Origin: DASVHS01 sp036390755
Lineage (GTDB): Bacteria > Acidobacteriota > Thermoanaerobaculia > Gp7-AA8
Direction of reading: 5' to 3'
DNA: 12,312 nucleotides
Assembly: GCA_036390755.1 (NCBI GenBank)
Contig: DASWBH010000455.1
Location: 1-12,312 of the forward strand
Part shown: one piece after another, positions 7,010 to 12,312 of the stretch
How positions within the stretch are numbered: the first letter of the stretch is position 1
Layout: the number at the start of each line of letters is the position of its first letter
The notes under the pieces: generated by a model
The model's input: the letters and a program-made list of their open reading frames with translations, nothing else
Database searches by the model: none
What the model was told of the DNA's origin: nothing
Program-made: the position numbers and the translations under genes

Positions 7010-7459
7010 AGCCGCAGGATATGCCTCGCGATCGACTGCGAGCGCCGCGGCCGCCGCGATCACCTGCATCAGCAGCAACAGCGACGACACGCCGTGCAGC
7101 CGTCCGAACTGCCGTCGCACCGGATCCTCGCGCGGAAGATCGCTGATCGGCACCGGTGAAGCCGCGCGAACGCCGCGGATGCGGAGATCGGTGAACGCCT
7201 GCGCCGCCGCGAGAAGGATCGCCACGAAGACGACTGCGAGCACGTACACACGGCCGCGCCGCCAGTCGAGGAACAGAAGAATCAGCGGCGCTCCGAGGGC
7301 GATGTAGTGCCAGCGCGAGAGCATGACGCCGACGATGTCCGCCGCGACGGTCGCATTCGGCGCACCGCGAAAGGCCGCCGGCGCGGCGACGGCGACCAGA
7401 AAGAGTCCGCTGCCGAGCCAGATCGCGTGAATCAAACGCGCGAGCAGGTGGCCGCTCAT
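6914..7459 (-). CDS. DUF4149-like integral membrane protein with repeat-derived C-terminal tail
   Basis: Encodes a 181-residue inner-membrane protein with four predicted helices, at about residues 10-30, 47-66, 70-90 and 122-142. 'IWLGSGLFLVAVAAPAAF' at the N-terminus and 'FGRLHGVSS' before the last helix resemble the DUF4149/TMEM205-like family, whose role is unknown. The last 31 residues (151-181) form a non-membrane tail containing 'VIPSVSEESGR'. They are encoded exactly by the hairpin repeat at 6910-7009, which also provides the TGA. The ancestral protein probably ended near residue 150 or a little later. The ATG (7459-7457) overlaps the mtnA stop (ATGA), so the gene is in an operon with mtnA. 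Family assignment is moderate; the membrane nature is clear. Confidence 0.78.
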   Translation of the reverse strand: MSGHLLARLIHAIWLGSGLFLVAVAAPAAFRGAPNATVAADIVGVMLSRWHYIALGAPLILLFLDWRRGRVYVLAVVFVAILLAAAQAFTDLRIRGVRAASPVPISDLPREDPVRRQFGRLHGVSSLLLLMQVIAAAAALAVDREAYPAAPVIPSVSEESGRAEGSILEPPTPPDPSLRSG

Positions 7460-8460
7460 CGAACGACCTCTGCGATCGACTCGCCGTACGGCGGCCAGAG
7501 CACCCCGCGATCGGTGATGATCGCCGTGATCAGCCGCGCGGGCGTGACGTCGAACGCAGGATGGCGGACGGTCACACCTTCCGGCGCTACCTGTTTCCCG
7601 AATGCCTCGAACACTTCAGTCGCGCTCCGTTCCTCGATCGGGATCTCATCACCAGACGCGCAGTTGATGTCGATCGTTGACATCGGCGCGGCGATATAGA
7701 ACGGAACCCCGTGCGCGTTCGCGAGAACGGCGACGGTGTACGTGCCAATCTTGTTCGCCGTGTCGCCGTTCGCGGCGATGCGATCGGCTCCGACGACGAC
7801 CGCATCGAATCGTTCCTGCTGAAAGAAGTGGCCGGCCATGCTGTCGGTGATGAGCGTGACGTCGATGCCATCCTTCTGCAGTTCCCACGCCGTGAGCCGC
7901 GCGCCCTGCATGTACGGACGCGTTTCGTCGGCGAACACGTCGATGCTTTTCCCGCTCTCGACCGCCGCGCGCACGACGCCCAGGGCAGTGCCGTAGCCGC
8001 CGGTCGCGAGTGCGCCGGCGTTGCAGTGCGTCAGCACCGTGCTCCGTTGTCCGAGGAGCTCGGCGCCGAAGCGGCCGATGCGCATGTTGGCTTCGACGTC
8101 TTCGGTGAGGATCTTCTCCGCTTCGGCGACGAGATCGGCTTCGCGATCCGCGGCGTCGAGCATGCGCTCGATCGCCCAGCGCAGATTCACCGCCGTCGGA
8201 CGCGTGCGGCGCAGACCATCGGCGGCCTCGTCGATGTTGTCACCGCGACGCGAGGCCATCGCCATTCCGAACGCGGCGGCCACTCCGATCGCCGGCGCGC
8301 CGCGCACGACCATGTCCTTGATCGCCTCCGCGACCGACGCGGAGTCGCAGCACTCGATCCATTTTTCTTCGCCCGGTAACAGCCGCTGGTCGAGCAATTG
8401 CAGCGAATCGCCGGTCCAGCGAAGAGGTGTAACGTGAACGCCCGCCGCTGTCTGAACCAC
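7456..8460 (-). CDS. mtnA: MtnA, S-methyl-5-thioribose-1-phosphate isomerase
   Basis: MtnA converts 5-methylthioribose-1-phosphate to methylthioribulose-1-phosphate in the methionine salvage pathway. The 334-residue length fits the family. Key blocks are 'VVRGAPAIGVAAAFG' (51-65), 'HCNAGALATGGYGTAL' with catalytic Cys146, 'DETRPYMQGARLTAWEL' (178-194), and 'GADRIAANGDTANKIGTY' with catalytic Asp226. The fold is shared with eIF2B subunits and ribose-1,5-bisphosphate isomerases, but the Cys/Asp pair and these blocks favour MtnA. The start is the GTG at 8460-8458. An in-frame TAG lies only 9 bases upstream, no other start codon comes before the conserved N-terminal block, and there is no Shine-Dalgarno, so the mRNA may be leaderless. 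No other methionine-salvage genes are nearby. Confidence 0.93.
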   Translation of the reverse strand: MVQTAAGVHVTPLRWTGDSLQLLDQRLLPGEEKWIECCDSASVAEAIKDMVVRGAPAIGVAAAFGMAMASRRGDNIDEAADGLRRTRPTAVNLRWAIERMLDAADREADLVAEAEKILTEDVEANMRIGRFGAELLGQRSTVLTHCNAGALATGGYGTALGVVRAAVESGKSIDVFADETRPYMQGARLTAWELQKDGIDVTLITDSMAGHFFQQERFDAVVVGADRIAANGDTANKIGTYTVAVLANAHGVPFYIAAPMSTIDINCASGDEIPIEERSATEVFEAFGKQVAPEGVTVRHPAFDVTPARLITAIITDRGVLWPPYGESIAEVVR

Positions 8461-8494
8461 CCCGCTATACTACCGCCCCGACCAAGGAGGACCC
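8461..8494. promoter_or_regulatory. Compact divergent promoter region between mtnA and gap
   Basis: Only 34 bases separate the two divergent start codons. The core is CTATACTA at 8465-8472, an AT-rich island in GC-rich DNA. Read on the plus strand it gives the -10-like TATACT (8466-8471), with a predicted start of transcription near 8478 upstream of the gap Shine-Dalgarno. Read on the minus strand it gives TAGTAT (8472-8467), ending six bases before the mtnA GTG, which would place transcription start on the GTG itself. No good -35 elements were seen. This is an inference from spacing and composition. Confidence 0.45.
8484..8490 (+). promoter_or_regulatory. Shine-Dalgarno of gap
   Basis: AAGGAGG is the strongest ribosome binding site in the window. 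It lies four bases before ATG 8495 and seven before an in-frame GTG at 8498. The ATG is preferred because GAPDHs usually begin MVKVGxNGFGRIGR, but the spacing would suit the GTG equally well. The difference is one residue. Confidence 0.85.
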
Positions 8495-9523
8495 ATGGTG
8501 AAGGTAGGAGTGAATGGATTCGGGCGCATCGGACGCAACGTCGTCCGCGCGGCGCTCGCAGGCAAGTTCGATATCGAGTTCGTCGCCGTCAACGATCTGA
8601 CCGACGCCGCGACGCTCGCGTACCTGCTCAAGTACGACTCCGTTCACGGCACGATTGACAACGACATCAAAACGTCCGCGAACGGACTGATGATCGACGG
8701 CAAAGAGCTCCGCGTCTTCTCGAACCCCGATCCGGCCGAGATTCCCTGGGGCGACCTCGGCGTCGAGATCGTCGTCGAATCTTCGGGACGCTTCACGTCG
8801 AAGGAAAAGGCTTCCCGTCATCTCCGCCGCGGAGTCGAGCACGTCATCATCTCCGCTCCGTCGAAGGATGCCGACATCACCGTCTGCATCGGCGTGAACG
8901 AGAACGCGCTCGACGTCGCCAAACACAAGATCATCTCGAACGCGTCGTGCACGACGAACTGCCTCGCGCCGGTGGCGAAGGTGCTGCACGAGAAGTTCCG
9001 CATCACGATGGGGATCATGACCACGATCCACTCGTACACGAACGATCAGGTCATCCTCGATCTACCCCATAAGGATCTGCGGCGCGGCCGGGCCGCCGCG
9101 CTGTCGATGATTCCGACCACGACCGGCGCCGCGAAAGCGGTCGGCCTCGTTCTTCCGGAGCTGAAAGGCAAGTTCGACGGAATCTCCGTCCGCGTGCCGA
9201 CGCCGAACGTGTCGCTCGTCGATCTCAGCTTCCACACCGAGAAGGCCACGAACGCCGAGGAGATCAACAACGCGCTGCGCGAAGCCGCGAACGGTCCGCT
9301 GAAGAACATCCTCACTTACAGCGACGAGCAGCTCGTCTCGATCGACTTCAACGGTAACGCGCACTCCTCGATCGTCGACACGACCTACACGCGCTCCGTC
9401 GATCCGCACATGCACAAGATCCTGGCGTGGTACGACAACGAGTGGGGCTATTCGAATCGTGTGTTGGATCTGATTGCGTACGTGGCGCGCGTGAAGAAGG
9501 AGTCGTTGGCAGCGGCGCGATGA
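8495..9523 (+). CDS. gap: Glyceraldehyde-3-phosphate dehydrogenase, type I
   Basis: Catalyses the NAD-dependent oxidation and phosphorylation of glyceraldehyde-3-phosphate to 1,3-bisphosphoglycerate in glycolysis and gluconeogenesis. The 342-residue length is normal. The Rossmann start 'VGVNGFGRIGRN' (residues 4-15) is followed by Asp34 in 'VNDLTD', which favours NAD over NADP. The catalytic signature 'ASCTTNC' has the nucleophile Cys152, with His179 in 'TTIHSYTND' as base. 'PHKDLRRGRAAALSMIPTTT' and 'WYDNEWGYSNRVLDL' complete the pattern. The gene is preceded by a strong Shine-Dalgarno and followed, after a heptad-repeat hairpin, by pgk, the next enzyme of the pathway. Confidence 0.98.
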   Translation: MVKVGVNGFGRIGRNVVRAALAGKFDIEFVAVNDLTDAATLAYLLKYDSVHGTIDNDIKTSANGLMIDGKELRVFSNPDPAEIPWGDLGVEIVVESSGRFTSKEKASRHLRRGVEHVIISAPSKDADITVCIGVNENALDVAKHKIISNASCTTNCLAPVAKVLHEKFRITMGIMTTIHSYTNDQVILDLPHKDLRRGRAAALSMIPTTTGAAKAVGLVLPELKGKFDGISVRVPTPNVSLVDLSFHTEKATNAEEINNALREAANGPLKNILTYSDEQLVSIDFNGNAHSSIVDTTYTRSVDPHMHKILAWYDNEWGYSNRVLDLIAYVARVKKESLAAAR

Positions 9524-9529
9524 TGAAAA

Positions 9530-9607
9530 GGATGAAGGATGAAGGCTAAAGGATGAAGGTCGCGAAGCGATGAACCCGATTCATCCTTCATCCTTCATCC
9601 TTCATCC
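9530..9607. repeat. Inverted heptad-repeat hairpin, GGATGAA x4 / TTCATCC x4, between gap and pgk
   Basis: The left arm has four seven-base units from 9530: GGATGAA, GGATGAA, GGCTAAA (degenerate), GGATGAA. The right arm has four perfect TTCATCC units at 9580-9607. Together they form a stem of about 28 bases with two mismatches. The loop of about 22 bases (9558-9579) contains the small palindrome TCGC-GAA-GCGA. The array starts six bases after the gap stop codon and ends 15 bases before the pgk ATG, filling most of the 99-base spacer. In the gap-pgk transcript it would fold strongly just before the pgk start, so it may modulate processing, stability or translation. It has the same design as the array at 1811-1880 but a different unit. 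Confidence 0.9.
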
Positions 9608-9622
9608 TTCCGTCCGCAGCAA

Positions 9623-10813
9623 ATGATCACGATCAGAACGATCGACCGCCTTTCCCTCACTTCCGGCTCCCGCGTCTTCTACCGCGTCGACTACAACGTG
9701 CCGCTCGAGGGAACGCGCATCACGGACGCGACGCGCATCGAGGAGACGCTGCCGACGCTCAACCTCCTCCGCGACCGCGGCGCGTCCGTCGTGCTGGCCA
9801 GTCATCTCGGACGTCCGAAGGGTGAGCGGAAGGAGAAGTACTCGCTCGAGCCGGTGCGCGACTGCCTCGCGCAGTTAACGAATGTCGACGTGAAGTGGGC
9901 CGGCGACTGCGTCGGACCGGAGGCGGAGCAGAAAGCGCACGCGCTCAAACCAGGCCAGCTGCTCCTCGTCGAGAATCTCCGCTTTCACGCCGGCGAAGAG
10001 AAGAACGATCGCGCATTCGCCGAGGAGTTGAAGAAGCTCGGCGACTTCTATGTGAACGATGCGTTCGGCGCGTCGCATCGTGCCCACGCGTCCATCGATG
10101 CGCTTCCGCGGCTGTATCCGAAGAATCACATCGCCGGCGGTCTGCTGCTCGTGAAGGAACTGCAGTTCCTCCAGAAAGTCACGCACGTTTCCGATCGCCC
10201 CTTCGTCGCCCTCCTCGGCGGAGCGAAGATCGCCGGAAAGATCGAGCCGCTGGAGGCGCTCGTCAAACTCGCCGACGTCGTGTTGATCGGCGGCGGAATG
10301 GCCAACACGTTTCTCGCCGCGCAGAACATCAACATGGGCAATTCGCTCATCGATGACGAATCGATCGAGAACGCGCGGCGCATTCTGGCGTCCGGTGCGC
10401 GGGCGCAGATCATCCTGCCGATCGATGTCGTCGCCGCGGACTCGCTCGAAGCGCCCACGAAGATCGAGCGCGTCGAGGTGAGCAAAGGTCTCGTCGAGCC
10501 GCAGCGGGCTCTCGACATCGGCCCGAAGACGATCGAGCGCTACGCATCCGAGCTGAAGAAGGCGAAGACGATCTTCTGGAACGGGCCGATGGGGGTGTTC
10601 GAGAAGGAGCCGTTCGCCGCCGGCACGATGGCGATGGCCCGCGCGATTGCGGAAGCGAATGCGACGACCATCGTCGGCGGAGGCGAGTCGGTCGAGGCGG
10701 TGAAAGCGTCCGGCTTCGCCGGCCGGATCAGCCACATTTCCACCGGCGGCGGCGCGTCGCTCGAGTTCATTTCCGGTGCGGCGTTACCCGGAGTCGAGGT
10801 CTTACGCGCGTAG
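9623..10813 (+). CDS. pgk: Phosphoglycerate kinase
   Basis: Transfers phosphate from 1,3-bisphosphoglycerate to ADP, giving ATP and 3-phosphoglycerate. The 396-residue length is standard. Visible motifs are 'RVDYNVPL' (residues 21-28), 'LASHLGRPKG' (58-67), 'LLLVENLRFHAGEEKND', 'VNDAFGASHRAHAS', 'LLGGAKIAGKI' for nucleotide binding, 'FWNGPMGVFEKEPFA', and the C-terminal 'STGGGASLEF'. At residue 355 the usual GGGD(S/T) reads GGGES, a conservative Asp-to-Glu change at a position near the nucleotide phosphates. No Shine-Dalgarno is seen before ATG 9623; the heptad hairpin lies just upstream. It probably shares a transcript with gap and with the CYTH protein gene starting 7 bases after its stop. 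Confidence 0.98.
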   Translation: MITIRTIDRLSLTSGSRVFYRVDYNVPLEGTRITDATRIEETLPTLNLLRDRGASVVLASHLGRPKGERKEKYSLEPVRDCLAQLTNVDVKWAGDCVGPEAEQKAHALKPGQLLLVENLRFHAGEEKNDRAFAEELKKLGDFYVNDAFGASHRAHASIDALPRLYPKNHIAGGLLLVKELQFLQKVTHVSDRPFVALLGGAKIAGKIEPLEALVKLADVVLIGGGMANTFLAAQNINMGNSLIDDESIENARRILASGARAQIILPIDVVAADSLEAPTKIERVEVSKGLVEPQRALDIGPKTIERYASELKKAKTIFWNGPMGVFEKEPFAAGTMAMARAIAEANATTIVGGGESVEAVKASGFAGRISHISTGGGASLEFISGAALPGVEVLRA

Positions 10814-10820
10814 CGCAGTC

Positions 10821-11387
10821 ATGGCGCAGGAAATCGAGGTCAAGTTTCCGCTCACCGATCGCAACGAGCTCGTCCGCAACTTGCGCGGCATCGGCGCGAA
10901 GCAGCTTTACGGCGAGACGTTCGAAGACAACATCGTGCTGGACCGGCGCGGCGAATTGCGAACGCGCGGATCGCTTCTGCGCGTCAGGAAGTTCGGCCGC
11001 TTCGCGATCGCAACGTACAAAGGACCGATGTCGATCGAAGGCGGCATCAAGTCGCGCGAGGAAGTGCAGACCGGCGTCGAGAGCTTCGAGCTCGCCATCC
11101 AGCTGTTCGATTCGTTGGGCTACAAACCCGTGTTCCGCTATCAGAAATATCGCGAGGTCTGGCGCGTGCGCGACGTCGAGGTCGTGCTCGACCGCACGCC
11201 CATCGGCGACTACTTCGAGATCGAAGGTCCCGTGGACGTGATCCGCAGCGTCGCCGCGGAGCTCGGCATGAACATGGATCAGGGGCTGCGCCAGAGCTAC
11301 GCCGATCTGTATCGCCAGCATCGCCGCACGCGCGCCGATTTGCCCGAGAACATGGTTTTTGCACCTGAGGATCTTCCGACAGCATGA
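10821..11387 (+). CDS. CYTH-domain protein, class IV adenylate cyclase (CyaB)-like
   Basis: Encodes a 188-residue protein of the CYTH superfamily, a beta-tunnel fold that acts on triphosphates with divalent metal. The N-terminal ExExK signature is 'EIEVK' (Glu4, Glu6, Lys8). Further family residues are 'LLRVRK' (52-57), 'YKGP' (66-69), 'KSREE' (77-81), and a late 'YFEIEGP'. The pattern is closest to CyaB/class IV adenylate cyclase-like members, but inorganic triphosphatase or ThTPase activity is equally possible; sequence alone does not settle it. The open frame extends back to 10776 inside pgk, but ATG 10821 is preferred because the ExExK motif starts three residues in, and it lies 7 bases after the pgk stop. 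Its stop overlaps the next ATG (ATGA). Confidence 0.85.
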   Translation: MAQEIEVKFPLTDRNELVRNLRGIGAKQLYGETFEDNIVLDRRGELRTRGSLLRVRKFGRFAIATYKGPMSIEGGIKSREEVQTGVESFELAIQLFDSLGYKPVFRYQKYREVWRVRDVEVVLDRTPIGDYFEIEGPVDVIRSVAAELGMNMDQGLRQSYADLYRQHRRTRADLPENMVFAPEDLPTA

Positions 11388-12312
11388 AAGGGATGATCCT
11401 CGCGGCCGGCTACGGCACACGCCTCCGGCCGCTGACGTACTTCGTGCCGAAGCCCATGGTGACGGTGTGCAACCGTCCGCTGATCGGCTACGCCGTCGAA
11501 GGATTCATCCAGCACGGCATCACCGACATCATCGTGAATCTGCATCATCTGCCGGAGCAGATCGAGCGATATCTGAAGCGCACGTACGCGGGCCAGTGCA
11601 CCTTCCACTTCTCCTTCGAGCCGGAGATTCTCGGCACCGGCGGCGGGATCCGCAAAGTGCGGCCGCTGCTCGAGACGGAAGAGGAGTTCTTCCTCGTCAA
11701 CGGCGACACCATTCAGTTCGCGCCGTACGAGCGGCTGCGCGAACATCGGCGCGAGAAGAACGCGCTGGCAGCGCTGACGCTGCGCCATCCGCCGCCGGGC
11801 GATCGCTTCACCGCAGTCTGGTTCGGCGACGGGAAGATCACCGGTTTCGCGCGGAGCGGCGTCGGCGAGCCGCTGATGTTCTCGGGCTCGCACGACATCA
11901 GCTCGCGCATTTTCCGGCACCTGCCGGACAAGGATTTTTCGGGGATCGTCGACGAGGTCTACATCCCGCTGATCGCAAGCGGCAAGGAGACGATCGCCGC
12001 GATCGTCGACGACGGCCCATGGTTCGACATCGGCACGCCGCAGCGATACATCTCGGCGGCGGAAGGCATCCGGCAGATGACCATCGCCGGCGAGGTGCCC
12101 GTCGCGAAAGGATCGCGCATCGTCAAAGACTCGATCGCGCACCAGACCGCGACGATCATCGGAACGATATCGAAGTCGTCCATCGGCGCGCGCAGCGCGG
12201 TTCGCGGCGAGGTTCGCGACAGCATCATCGGCGAGGACTGCAACATCACCGGCAGCGCTCTCCTCGAATCGTGCATCGTCGGCGACGACGTCGACATCTC
12301 GCGCCCGCTGCA
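11384..12312 (+). CDS. NDP-sugar pyrophosphorylase-type nucleotidyltransferase (3' end missing)
   Basis: The first 309 codons are present and the reading frame runs off the window. The protein transfers a nucleoside monophosphate to a sugar-1-phosphate, probably supplying activated sugar for cell-wall or surface polymers. The signature 'LAAGYGTRLRPLT' (residues 6-18) and 'PKPM' (22-25) bind nucleotide. 'VNGDT' holds the metal-binding Asp108, and 'WFDIGTPQRY' (213-222) is the usual sugar-pocket segment. From about residue 240 it turns into hexapeptide-like repeats ('TIIGTISKSSIGARSAV', 'SIIGEDCNITGSALL'), a left-handed beta-helix. Candidates include mannose-1-phosphate guanylyltransferase, glucose-1-phosphate thymidylyl/uridylyltransferase and MurU-like enzymes; I cannot choose. 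The ATG overlaps the CYTH gene stop, indicating an operon. Confidence 0.9.
   Translation, partial: MKGMILAAGYGTRLRPLTYFVPKPMVTVCNRPLIGYAVEGFIQHGITDIIVNLHHLPEQIERYLKRTYAGQCTFHFSFEPEILGTGGGIRKVRPLLETEEEFFLVNGDTIQFAPYERLREHRREKNALAALTLRHPPPGDRFTAVWFGDGKITGFARSGVGEPLMFSGSHDISSRIFRHLPDKDFSGIVDEVYIPLIASGKETIAAIVDDGPWFDIGTPQRYISAAEGIRQMTIAGEVPVAKGSRIVKDSIAHQTATIIGTISKSSIGARSAVRGEVRDSIIGEDCNITGSALLESCIVGDDVDISRPL

Noticed and set aside
9530..9607. Possible CRISPR array or tRNA-like hairpin in the gap-pgk spacer
   Set aside because: Units are contiguous seven-base words with no spacers, and there is no cloverleaf or anticodon arrangement.
9875..10735. Open frame of 286 codons on the minus strand opposite pgk
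   Set aside because: It lies wholly inside pgk in antisense, has low-complexity Arg/Asp/Leu-rich translation and no recognisable domain.
10776..10820. Upstream extension of the CYTH gene by 15 codons
   Set aside because: It overlaps the pgk 3' end, and the ExExK motif of the family normally starts within a few residues of the N-terminus, which fits ATG 10821.

Overview
The window looks like ordinary chromosomal DNA from a GC-rich, free-living Gram-negative bacterium. Two minus-strand features fit best with the Acidobacteriota or a neighbouring phylum: a DUF5916-type outer-membrane protein, and a deoxynucleoside kinase placed directly before panB and panC. GC-rich dispersed hairpins whose translation reads 'VIPSVSEESGR' also fit. 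This assignment is inferred from gene content and style; no rRNA or other phylogenetic marker gene was used.

Layout. (1) 1-1787, minus strand: deoxynucleoside kinase, panB, and the 5' part of panC, tightly packed in that order. (2) 1788-1903: a divergent intergenic region that is mostly an inverted array of seven-base repeats. (3) 1904-4527, plus strand: two overlapping M16 peptidase genes forming a complementary pair. One keeps the zinc motif and the other keeps the R/Y motif. (4) 4528-4621: a long hairpin repeat between convergent genes. (5) 4621-8460, minus strand: mtnA, then a DUF4149-like membrane protein whose last 31 codons lie inside a second hairpin repeat, then a DUF5916/CBM9-like outer-membrane protein carrying one CXXCH haem motif. 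(6) 8461-8494: a 34-base divergent spacer with one TATA-like core for mtnA and gap. (7) 8495-12312, plus strand: gap, a second seven-base-repeat hairpin, pgk, a CYTH/CyaB-like protein, and a nucleotidyltransferase cut by the window end.

Function. The genes are mainly housekeeping: pantothenate (CoA) synthesis, deoxynucleoside salvage, lower glycolysis (gap-pgk), methionine salvage, probable sugar-nucleotide synthesis, and proteolysis. I see no defence system, prophage, integrase, transposase, CRISPR array, tRNA or rRNA. The most interesting material is non-coding: two hairpin repeats at the 3' ends of minus-strand genes, one of which has become coding sequence, and two inverted period-7 arrays placed just upstream of start codons. 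The best protein-level oddities are the single haem-attachment motif in the DUF5916 protein and the split active site of the M16 pair. I did not find a convincing new multi-gene system.
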